From Anaeramoeba ignava (lineage: Eukaryota; Metamonada; Anaeramoebidae): a stretch of DNA of 64,000 nt. Position numbers and translations under genes: made by a program. The notes under the pieces were generated by a model that saw only the letters and a program-made list of their open reading frames with translations, was not told the origin of the DNA and searched no databases. Below are positions 43,720-53,692 of this stretch, one piece after another (position 1 is the first letter of the stretch; every line of letters starts with the position of its first letter). The stretch is taken from NCBI GenBank assembly GCA_028826165.1, contig JAPDFW010000121.1, positions 1 to 64,000 on the forward strand, given 5' to 3'.

Positions 43720-45909
43720 ATGTTATCAACTTTTGAAGATTTACAAATTTCTATGAAAAAATTATTGAAAGAAGAACAAACAAAAGATTTCATATTAAAA
43801 ATGGGAAAAGAAAAAACAGAAATAAAAGCACATAAATTTATTCTTCAATCAAAATCTGAATTTTTTTCAAAAAAAATAAAGAAAAATAAAAAAGAATATG
43901 AAGATGAAAAAATTGAACCAGAAATAATGAAATCAATTTTGAAATATTATTATCTTGGATACATTGATATTGACTCAAATAATTGTGTTCAACTTTTAAA
44001 AGCATCAATAAAACTAAAAGCAGAAGATCTCAAACAAATAATTCTTGATTTTTTCAAGAATTTCATCTCAGTTTCAAATGTTTTGAATTATTTTGATTTG
44101 TTTGTTGAATATAAATTAAAAAGAGCAATTTGTTTTTCTTTATTTTTGATTGGCAAAAATTTTCCAAAAATTTATAAGAATGATAAAATATTAAATCTTT
44201 CTTCTGATAGTTTGATATGGATTATTCAGTCAGATATTTTGGATGTTCCCACTGAACTTCAGATATTTTGGTTAATTCTTAATTATTCAAGAAAGAAAAA
44301 TCAACTCAAAAAATATTCTAATGAAAAATTAATTGTTGAAAGAAAGAATAACAAGGATATTATTGATGTGTTTAAAAATTATTCTAAATTTATTCGTTTT
44401 TCTCAACTAGAAAATTATGAACTTGAAGAAATTAAGAATTTTGTTGGTTCTAATTTGAAGTATTTACCTTATGTGAATTTATTTTTTGGAGATCAGGATT
44501 TCAATCAAATTCAGAAAACTCAAATTGAAAATCTAAATCAAAATCAAAATCAAAATCAAAATGAAAATGAAAATCAAAATCAAAATCAAAATGAAAATCA
44601 AAATGAAAATCAAAATCAAAATCAAAATGAAAATCAAAATGAAAATGAAAATCAAAATGAAAATGAAAATCAAAATCAAAATGAAAATCAAAATCAAAAT
44701 CAAAATCAAAATGAAAATCAAAATCAAAATCAAAATGAAAATCAAAATCAAAATGAAAATCAAAATCAAAATGAAAATGAAAATCAAAATGAAAATCAAA
44801 ATCAAAATCAAAATCAAAATGAAAATGAAAATGAAAATGAAAATCAAAATCAAAATCAAAATGAAAATGAAATTCAAAATCAAAATCAAATTCAAAATCA
44901 AAATCAAAATGAAAATCAAAATCAAATTCAAATTCAAAATCAAAATCAAAATATAAATACAAGATTTAGAGTTCCATCAAGAGCAAGATCGAGATACAGA
45001 TTATCATCAAAACCAAGAGCAAGAACGCCACCAATAAAAAGACCACCAACAATATTTGGATCAAGAGGAAGACCACAATCACTATCAAGAGGAAGACCAA
45101 ATCAAAAGGAAAATGAAAATCAAATTCAAATTAAAAATGAAAATGAAAATGAAAATGAAAATGAAAATGAAAAGGAAAATGAAAATGAAAAGGAAAAGGA
45201 AAATCAAATTAAAAATGAAAAGGAAAAGGAAATTAAAAAGGAAATTAAAAAGGAAATTAAAATCCAAATTGAAAATCAAGGATATCATTACTTTCTATCA
45301 AAAAGATCCTTTTACAAAAACAGAAATATTATGCGTCTTGATTTACCAAGTGAGAAAATTTCATCAAAATTAGATGAAAAAAAATTACAAGAATGGATTC
45401 CAAAATTTTCGAATCAAATGGAAGTAATTTATTCAGCAAAAAAACATGGATTTGATTGCAGATCTTATTTGGATAAATGTGAAAATTTAGGAAATTTAGT
45501 TTTCTTAATTCAAACAACATTGAATGATATTTTTGGAGGTTTTGTTTCTTTACCTTTAATTATCAATAATCAAAAATTTGTTGAAATTCAAGATCCAAAT
45601 TGTTTTATTTTTATTGCAAATATTGGAAATCAAGAAGAATATATTAAATGTGAATTGAAGAAGAATGAACCGTTTTCATTTTCATTTGCTTTTGATTCAA
45701 ATAGAGGACCTTTATTTGGAGAAGGTTGGGATTTGGGTGTTGAAGAAAATATGAAAATTCTTTCAATGAATTTTGGTGTTACTTTTGAAAAACCAAAAAT
45801 TAAAATGAGTGAAGAAGCAAAAAGATTACTTTCATCAGAATTTAAGAAGTTTGAGATTGAAGAGATTGAAATTTATACAATTCCAAAAGAAGATGAAAAA
45901 TCGAATTAA
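43720..45909 (+). CDS. BTB-BACK-Asn/Glu/Gln repeat-TLDc protein
   Basis: This is an intronless 729-aa protein. An open stretch extends 31 codons upstream to another ATG at 43627, but that leader is an A/T repeat translation. MLSTFEDLQISMKK aligns with the start of the 47.9-kb paralogue, and the T-rich CAT motif is just in front. Residues about 20-110 are BTB (KDFILKMGKEKTEIKAHKFI, LKYYYLGYIDI), and a BACK-like region runs to about 260. Residues about 267-410 are a strict N-x-N-x repeat. A basic R/S/P island follows (RVPSRARSRYRLSSKPRART), then Glu/Lys/Asn repeats. The C-terminal 190 residues are a divergent TLDc domain (KLQEWIPKFSNQ, YSAKKHGFDCRSY, NDIFGGFVSLP, CFIFIANIG, GPLFGEGWDL). A Cullin-3 adaptor role is inferred from the architecture. 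Confidence 0.9.
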   Translation: MLSTFEDLQISMKKLLKEEQTKDFILKMGKEKTEIKAHKFILQSKSEFFSKKIKKNKKEYEDEKIEPEIMKSILKYYYLGYIDIDSNNCVQLLKASIKLKAEDLKQIILDFFKNFISVSNVLNYFDLFVEYKLKRAICFSLFLIGKNFPKIYKNDKILNLSSDSLIWIIQSDILDVPTELQIFWLILNYSRKKNQLKKYSNEKLIVERKNNKDIIDVFKNYSKFIRFSQLENYELEEIKNFVGSNLKYLPYVNLFFGDQDFNQIQKTQIENLNQNQNQNQNENENQNQNQNENQNENQNQNQNENQNENENQNENENQNQNENQNQNQNQNENQNQNQNENQNQNENQNQNENENQNENQNQNQNQNENENENENQNQNQNENEIQNQNQIQNQNQNENQNQIQIQNQNQNINTRFRVPSRARSRYRLSSKPRARTPPIKRPPTIFGSRGRPQSLSRGRPNQKENENQIQIKNENENENENENEKENENEKEKENQIKNEKEKEIKKEIKKEIKIQIENQGYHYFLSKRSFYKNRNIMRLDLPSEKISSKLDEKKLQEWIPKFSNQMEVIYSAKKHGFDCRSYLDKCENLGNLVFLIQTTLNDIFGGFVSLPLIINNQKFVEIQDPNCFIFIANIGNQEEYIKCELKKNEPFSFSFAFDSNRGPLFGEGWDLGVEENMKILSMNFGVTFEKPKIKMSEEAKRLLSSEFKKFEIEEIEIYTIPKEDEKSN
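44519..44952 (+). repeat. Coding hexamer array AAT-(G/C)AA
   Basis: About 70 hexamers, AATCAA or AATGAA, in unbroken 6-bp register inside the BTB-TLDc gene. Substitutions are almost only G/C at one position, giving Glu/Gln alternation after Asn. Frames on both strands are open and meaningless. Confidence 0.93.
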
Positions 45910-46400
45910 AATTAAAATTCATTTTAAAATTTAAATTAAAATTAAAATTAAAATTAAAATTAAAATTAAAATTAAAATTAATTTTAAAATTAAAATTAAA
46001 ATTAAAATTAAAATCGGATAAAAAATTAAAATTAAAATTAAAATTAAAATTAAAATTAAAATTAAAATTAAAATTAAAATTAAAATTAAAATTAAAAATT
46101 AAAATTAAAATTAAAATTAAATTAAAATTAAAATTAAAATTAAAATTAAAATCAAAATTAAAATCAAAATTAAAATCGGATAAAAATTAAAATTAAAATT
46201 AAAATTAAAATTAAAATTAAAATTAAAATTAAAATTAAAATTAAAATTAAAATTAAAATTAAAATTAAATTTAAAATTAAAAATTAAAATCGAATCAAAA
46301 TTAAAATTCATTTTAAAATCGGATAAAAAATTATTTTTGAATTTTATTTTTGAATTTTCTTTTTGAAGTAAAAATTAAAAAATTAAAAAAATTAAAAAAA
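45910..46400. repeat. Intergenic AAAATT hexamers between convergent genes
   Basis: AAAATT repeat with three AAAATCGGATAAAAA interruptions (about 46010, 46170, 46316), then a short A/T stretch to the stop of the minus-strand gene. The interruption is the same sequence that precedes acceptors in the MYST introns. No gene is visible. Confidence 0.88.
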
Positions 46401-47984
46401 TTAAAAAGTAAAAACTTCAACTTCCTTAACTTTAAAACTATGACCACCAGCAAGAAACTCTTTAGCAGCTCTTGAATGAGGTTGAACACCTTGAGGAAGC
46501 TGAAAAGATCTGCCAAAATTAGACCAACCGATCTGAAGATTAGCACCAATACCGAGATCACCATAACCGAATTTAGGACCCCTTTCAGGATGATAACGGA
46601 TTGCATTTTTTTCTTCACCATTTACGATGGCGAATTTTTGAGGCTTTTGATTGAAGGGATTCTTAAGGGAAAAAAGAAAAGCGTTGTTGTCGAGAATGTA
46701 GTTATTTCCAACATTCGACTTCCATCCCACAGTGGTGTATCCGCCGAATATGAAACCATCATTGGATTCAATTAGAGTGAGGGTTTTCCCCTTGTCGTCG
46801 CAAACTTGGTGAAATGTTTTGGAGCTGTAACCGTCTCTGCTGGCGCGGAAAGTAAGGTTCATTTGGTCGAAAAATTGGTTGTCGTTGATCCACTTTTTAA
46901 TTTTTTTGACGTAGTAATAATTGTTTGAGATGATTGAGGAGGATTCCATTTTTTTGAGGTCTTCGTAATTTATCTCGGGTTTTTTTGTGCGGGAGTTTTG
47001 GATCTGTGAGTTGTCCTGTGGAACTGACTTGAGATAATTAAGTTGATTTGAAGGTTTTTTAGAAATTTCAGGATGAGATGAATCAATATATGGACTTGGG
47101 GTTTCTGTGGATGTATTTTTAACACGAGAAACGTAGTGCTTGACGCCCGGGGTTTGCTGTTTCTGGAGGAGCTCTATATCTTTATGCTGGTCAGCACGGA
47201 CATAGGCATGATAAGAAAAAATATCGATGATTGTTTCTGCGGGAAGAATATTCAGCAACTTAAGCTTAGATAAGTCGTTTGAAGACACGTCCGAAAAGCG
47301 TATCTTGGCAAGAAGAGGAGCGATACAATCGCGGACATCATCGGGCTGGTGCTCATCGACCTTCCCGACTGGCTGGACGCCTACTTGCTTGCGACCCCAA
47401 CGGATAACTAGGTACAATAAGTCAAGTTCATCTTGAATTGGCAAATTATCAAACTCAAGGATATCGATAAGCGTTTCTTGAGAAAACGATAGAAACGCTT
47501 CGTGACTCACGAGGATCGAGATATTCTCACGGATTACTTCAAGGCATTTTTTATAAAGTCCCTTTGATTTAACTGATTTTGCTTTTTCGCATAATTGAAG
47601 AACGTTGGATTGATCAACGTGCGAAATTAGGAAATTTTGCAGCCATTTTTTTAGCGCAAACATTGATAGTTTCTTCGATGCTACCATCAAATCAAACGCG
47701 TTTTCTTCTTTTACGTCGATAATCCCTGTGTAAATGTATCTCAATATCGACTTCATTGTTCTTTTTGTAAAATCTGTAAACGTTAATGCGTCCGCTTCGT
47801 TTTGTCGTAACCAGGAATAGAAAAATCCACATCGTGCGCTTAATATCGATTTATGGCATCGAAAACTCGTCTCGCTTTTTTCCGTTAAATTTATTGTAAA
47901 ATCACTGTGAAAAAAATCTGTTTTGAATAATTCGTGTAATTCTTTTGATAATGTTTGTAAATCTGAAAATCTTGTTATTGACAT
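46401..47984 (-). CDS. BTB-BACK-TLDc protein, canonical and GC-richer
   Basis: This is an intronless 527-aa protein. Residues about 24-125 are BTB (FHSDFTINLTEKSETSFRCH then KSILSARCGFFYSWL, RYIYTGIIDV). Residues 130-275 are BACK (SNVLQLCEKAKSVKSKGLYK, IQDELDLLYLVIRWGRKQVG). A disordered Ser/Pro linker follows. Residues about 355-527 are TLDc (KIKKWINDNQFFDQM, FRASRDGYSSKTFHQVCDDK, DGFIFGGYTTVGW, NAFLFSLKNPFNQKP, GPKFGYGDLGIGANLQIGWS). It is the best-conserved of the three family members and lacks Asn repeats and a coiled coil. Codon choice is strikingly different from its neighbours, with many G/C-ending codons (GTC, CTC, CGC, GCG). This suggests high expression or recent acquisition. Five GAAAAA-type units and ATGAAAAG behind the start match the shared promoter motif in minus orientation. 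Confidence 0.94.
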   Translation of the reverse strand: MSITRFSDLQTLSKELHELFKTDFFHSDFTINLTEKSETSFRCHKSILSARCGFFYSWLRQNEADALTFTDFTKRTMKSILRYIYTGIIDVKEENAFDLMVASKKLSMFALKKWLQNFLISHVDQSNVLQLCEKAKSVKSKGLYKKCLEVIRENISILVSHEAFLSFSQETLIDILEFDNLPIQDELDLLYLVIRWGRKQVGVQPVGKVDEHQPDDVRDCIAPLLAKIRFSDVSSNDLSKLKLLNILPAETIIDIFSYHAYVRADQHKDIELLQKQQTPGVKHYVSRVKNTSTETPSPYIDSSHPEISKKPSNQLNYLKSVPQDNSQIQNSRTKKPEINYEDLKKMESSSIISNNYYYVKKIKKWINDNQFFDQMNLTFRASRDGYSSKTFHQVCDDKGKTLTLIESNDGFIFGGYTTVGWKSNVGNNYILDNNAFLFSLKNPFNQKPQKFAIVNGEEKNAIRYHPERGPKFGYGDLGIGANLQIGWSNFGRSFQLPQGVQPHSRAAKEFLAGGHSFKVKEVEVFTF

Positions 47985-48200
47985 TTTGATTAGAAAAAGA
48001 AATTAAGAAAAAGAAAAAGAAAAAATAAAAAATGAAAAGAAAAAATTTTAAATTCTTTTTATTTTTTCTTATTTGTGAGTAATTGCCACGAAAGCATAAA
48101 ATTTAATTAAATTTTTATTTAAAATTTTAATTTAAAAAATATTTTTTGTTTTTTTTTTTTAATTGGAATTTTTATTTGAACCGCCAAAAAAAAAATTTAA
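47985..48200 (-). promoter_or_regulatory. Upstream region of the GC-richer BTB-TLDc gene
   Basis: The first 65 bp carry GAAAAAGAAAAAGAAAAAATAAAAAATGAAAA-type sequence (minus-strand T-rich CAT motif). Next comes a unique patch, GTGAGTAATTGCCACGAAAGC at about 48075-48096, and GAACCGCCAAAAAA at about 48178-48192, two of the few GC-containing patches. They are candidate factor-binding sites. Confidence 0.35.
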
Positions 48201-51200
48201 AAAACAAAAAAATCAATTGATTATTAAATATTAATTAAATATTAATTAAATATTAATTATTTATTAATTAATAATTAATTAGATATTAATTAAATATTAA
48301 TTAAATATTGATTAAATATTGATTAAATATTGATTAAATATTAATTAATTATTAATTAAATATTGATTAAATATTAATTAAATATTAATTAAATATTAAT
48401 TAAATATTAATTAAATATTGATTAAATATTAATTAAATATTGATTAAATATTAATTAAATATTAATTAAATATTGATTAAATATTAATTAAATATTGATT
48501 AAATATTGATTAAGTATTAATTAAATATTTGATTAAATATTAATTGATTAAATATTGATTAAATATTAATTAAATATTGATTAAATATTAATTAAATATT
48601 AATTAAATATTAATTAAATATTGATTAAATATTGATTAAATATTAATTAAATATTAATTAAATATTAATTAAATATTGATTAAATATTAATTAAATAAAT
48701 ATTGATTAAATATTAATTAAATATTAATTAAATATTAAATACAATTAAAATATTGACAAATATTGATTAAATATTAATTAAATATTGATTAAAATTAAAT
48801 ATTGATTAAATATTATTAAATATTGATTAAATACAAAAATATTGATTAAATATTAATTAAATATTGATTAAATATTAATTGATTAAATATTAATTAAATA
48901 TTAATTAAATATTATTAAATATTAATTAAATATTGATTAAATATTAATTAAATATTAATTAAATATTGATTAAATATTAATTAAATTATTAAATATTTGG
49001 TAAATATTGATTAAATATTAATTAAATATTAATTAAATATTGATTGAAATATTAATTAAATATTGATTAAATATTAAATATTAAATATTGATTAAATATA
49101 AATTAAATATTAAATAAAAATATTAATTAAATATTGATTAAATATTAATTAAATATTGATTAAATATTGATTAAATATTTAATTAAATATTGATTAAAAA
49201 TATTGACAAATATTATTAAATATTGATTAAATATTAATTAAATATTGATTAAATATTGATTAAATATTATTTAAATATTAATTAAATATTAATTAAATAT
49301 TGATTCTAAATATTAATTAAATATTGATTAAATATTATTAAAAAAAATATTGATTAAATATTGACCAAAATATTGATTAAATATTGATTAAATATTGATT
49401 AAATATTAATTAAATATTGATTAAATATTAAATATTGATTAAATATTAATTAAATATTAATTAAATATTGATTAAATATTAATTTAAATATTAATTAAAA
49501 TATTAAAAATTAATTAAATATTTAAATATTTGGTAAATATTACAATTAAATATTAATTAAATATTAATTAAATATTGATTAAATATTAATTAAATATTGA
49601 TTAAATATTACCCAATTTAAATATTAATTAAATATTATTAAATATTTAAATATTGATTAAATATTGATTAAAATATTAATTAAATATTAATTAAATATTA
49701 ATTAAATATTAATTAAATATTGATTAAATATTAATTAAATATTGATTAAATATTAATTAAATATTGATTAAATTAATTAAATATTGATTCAAAATTGATT
49801 AAATAATTAATTAATTATTGATTAAATATTGATTTAAATATTAATTAAATATTGATTAAATATTTTAAATATTAATTAAATATTAATTAAATATTAATTA
49901 AATTAAAATAAATATTAATTAAATAAATATTAAATATTATTAAATATTAATTAAATATTAATTAAATATTGATTAAATATTGATTAAAATAAAATATTAA
50001 TTAAATATTGATTAAATATTAATCAAATATTGATTAAATATTGATTAAATATTAATTAAATATAAAAATATTATTTGATTAAATATAATTAAATATTGAT
50101 TAAATATTACCAAATATTGATTAAATATTGATTAAATATTAAATTAAATATAATTAAATATTAATTAAATATTGATTAAATATTGATTAAATATTGATTA
50201 AATATTGATTAAATATTAAATTAAATATAATTAAATATTAATTAAATATTGATTAAATATTGATTAAATATTGATTAAATATTGATTAAATATTAATTAA
50301 ATATTAATTAAATATTAATTAAATATTGGTAAATTAATTAAATATTAATTAAATATTAATTTAAATATTGATTAAATATTGATTAAATATTGATTAAAAT
50401 ATTGTAAAAATATTGATTAAATATTGATTAAATATATTTTCTAATTAAAATATTAATTAAATATTGATTAAATATTAATTAAATATTAATTAAATATTAA
50501 TTAAAATTATTGGTTGAATTAAATATTAATAAATATTATTATTAAATATTATTAAATATTAATTAAAATATTGGTAAATATTAATTAAATATTGATTAAA
50601 TATTAATTAAATATTAATTAAATATTAATTAAATATTAATTTAAATATTAATAAAATATTAATTAAAATATTAATTAAATATTAATTAAATATTGATTAA
50701 ATATTGATTAAATATTATTAATTAAATATTAATTAAATATTAATTAAATATTGGTAAATATTAATTAAATATTAATTAAATCTAGATTAAATATTGATTA
50801 AAAATTATTAATTAAATATTGATTAAATATTGATTAAATAAATATTGATTAAAAATTATTAAATATTAAATATTTTAAATAAAATTAAATATTAATTAAA
50901 TATTAATTAAATATTAATTAAATATTAATTAAATATTGATTAAATATTGGTAAATATTGATTAAAATATTGATTAAATATTATATAAATATTAATTAAAT
51001 ATTTGATTAAATATTGATTAAATATTAATTAAATATTAATTAAATATTGGTAAATATTGGTTTAAATATTGATTAAATATTGATAAAATATTGATTAAAT
51101 ATTGATTAAATATTGATTAAAATATTGATTAAATATTAATTAAAATTAAATTAAATATTGATTAAATATTAATTATTTATTGATTAAATATTAATTAAAT

Positions 51201-52458
51201 ATTGATTTAAATATTATTAAAATATTAATTAAATATTGATTAAATATTAATTAAATATTAATTAAATATTGATTAAATATTGATTAAAAATAATTAAATA
51301 TTGATTAAATATTAATTAAATATTGATTAAATATTGATTAAATATTAATTTAAATATTGATTAAATTTATTAATTAAATAATTGATTAATTATTGATTAA
51401 AATTATTATTAAATATTAATTAAATATTGATTAAATATTAATTAAATATTAATTAAATATTGATATTAAATATATTAAATAAATAAAAAATTAAATATTA
51501 ATTAAATATTGATTAAATATTAATTAAATTGGGATTAAATATTTAAATATTAATTAAATATTAATCAAAATTATTAAAATATTAAATATTAAATTAAAAT
51601 ATTTAAATAAATATTGATTAAATATTAATTAAATATTGATTAAATATTGATTAAAAATTATTAAATATTGATTAAATATTGATTAAATATTGATTAAATA
51701 TTAATTAAATATTGATGTAAATATTGATTAAATATTAATTAAATATTGATTAAAATTGATTAAATATTAATTAAATATTGATTAAATATTGCATTAAATA
51801 TTAATTAAATATTGATTAAATATTAATTGATTAAATATTGATTAAATATTGATTAAAATATTAATTAAATATTGATTAAATATTAATTACTAAATATTAA
51901 TTAAATATTAATTAAATATTAATTAAATATTAATTAAATATTAATTTAAATATTAATTAAAATAATTAAATATTAATTACAAATTAATATTTAAATATTA
52001 ATTAAATATTAATTAAATATTGATTAAATATTAATTAAATATTGATTAAATATTAAATATGATTAAATATTGATTAAATATTAATTAAATATTGATTAAA
52101 TATTAATTAAATATTGATTAAATATTGATTAAATATTAATTAAATATTAATTAAATATTAATTAAATATTAATTAAATATTAATTAAATATTGATTAAAT
52201 ATTGATTATTAATTAAATATTGATTAAATATTAATTAAATATTGATTAAATATTGATTAAATATTAATTAAATATTAATTAAATATTAATTAAATATTGA
52301 TTAAATATTGATTAAATATTAATTAAATATTGATTAAATATTAATTAAATATTGATTAAATATTGATTAAATATTAATTAAATATTAATTAAATATTGAT
52401 TAAATATTAATTAAATATTAATTAAATATTGATTAAATATTAATTAAATATTGATTAA
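48201..52458. repeat. 4.25-kb satellite of 11-bp unit AAATATTRATT
   Basis: Several hundred copies of AAATATTAATT and AAATATTGATT alternate irregularly. The purine at the A/G position is the only common polymorphism. Slips are rare (AAATATTTAATT, AAATATTGGT, AAATACAATT) and increase in the middle third (48700-51600). No open frame or gene is embedded. It is the longest repeat in the window. Confidence 0.96.
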
Positions 52459-52547
52459 AAAGTTGGAAAAAAAAATTTATTCAAAAAAATTCAAAATCAT
52501 TTTTTTTCTTTTTTTTCCTTTTTCATTTCCCATTTTTTAATAATAAA

Positions 52548-53415
52548 ATGAACGAATTCAGTGAACAACAAATTCAAGAAATTCAACAACCATTTAAACT
52601 TTATGATTTTGATATGGATGTTTGTTTTAAAAAAAAAAAAATTTTTAAATAAAATCGAAGTTATTCATTGATGATATTATTTTATAAAAAAAAAATTGAA
52701 ATAAATTTTTATCATGAAAACCAAAACAAATAAACAGGGAAATATCACACCAAACGAAATTGGTGTTGTTCTCAGGAGTCTTGGACTTCCACCATCTGAA
52801 TCTGAAATTGAAAAAATTGTAAGAATTCAAATTTGCCATTTTCAACCTTTAATTTTTTCTTAACTTAATCCACTTTTAAATAGAAATCCAAATACGAAAA
52901 AACACAGTGATGTTTCATACTTAAAAAATTACCGATCCTAATTTAATTTTTAACCTTTTGATTTTCTTGTTTTTTTTATTTAATACAGAAAAATTAGTTT
53001 TGATGAATTTCTTTTAATTTATAAAAATATTCTAGCAAAAAAACCTGAATATGATAACCAATTTCAAAGAGCAGTTGGATGGTTAGATAAGGTATCTATT
53101 TTCCGATATTTTTCTTAATAAATTTTTTTTGACAGAAAATTTTTCACTTTTTAAAAATTTTTCACTTTTTAAAAAATTTAAGAATAAATCTGGTTTTATT
53201 GAAATCAAAGAATTAAAAAGACTTTTAACTTCAATTGGTGAACCGATTACAGAAGAAGAGTTCAATAATTTTTTTAAGGAATTTGCTCAAAATAAAGATG
53301 GGAAAATCAGTGTAGAAGGTAATAAATTTTTAATTTAAATTTTTAATTTTTTTATTTTAATTTTTTATTTTTTTATTTAGATTTTAAAAAGTTATTTCTT
53401 GTTAACGAAAAATGA
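52548..53415 (+). CDS. Calmodulin-like EF-hand protein
   Basis: Six small in-phase exons give 149 aa, exactly calmodulin length: 52548-52619, 52738-52818, 52884-52906, 52989-53091, 53183-53318, 53381-53415. It has four EF-hand positions. EF1 DFDMDGNITPNE and EF3 DKNKSGFIEIKE have the acidic ligands and the position-12 Glu. EF2 (KYEKTQKISFDE) and EF4 (AQNKDGKISVED) lack a proper first ligand and are probably weak or silent. It starts NEFSEQQIQEIQQPFKLYDF, aligned with the first calmodulin helix, and the linker GVVLRSLGLPPSESEIEKI is typical. It is therefore a divergent calmodulin or myosin-light-chain/centrin relative, not canonical calmodulin. Exon 3 is only 23 nt, and its donor GTGATG is non-standard in this window. 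The gene starts 90 bp after the 11-bp satellite. Confidence 0.82.
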
Positions 53416-53692
53416 ATTTTGATTTGAATTTTGATTGGAAAAGAAAAAGAAAATAAATTCCACTTTTTTTTTTTGCTTTTTTTTTTTAATTCCATTTTTT
53501 TTGTTTTTGATTTTTTTCTTTTTTTTTTGAAAAGAAAAATTTTTCACTACAAAAAATAAAAAGAAATCAAACAAACAAAAAACAAAAAACAAAAGAAAAA
53601 GAAATTAAAAAATAAAAATTAAAAATTAAAATTAAAATTAATATTAAAATTAAAATTAAAATTAAAATTTGTTTTGAAATCAAATGAAAAAT
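53416..53692. other. Short intergenic stretch between convergent genes
   Basis: T-runs and A-runs with an AAAATT patch at 53605-53665. It contains the 3' ends of the calmodulin-like and RasGEF genes and nothing else that I can identify. Confidence 0.5.

Noticed and set aside
48201-52458. CRISPR-like or spacer-containing repeat array
   Set aside because: The units are contiguous with no unique spacers, and the genome is eukaryotic; this is a satellite.
52645-52845. Minus-strand 66-codon frame
   Set aside because: It is antisense to exon 2 and intron 1 of the calmodulin-like gene, with no family resemblance.
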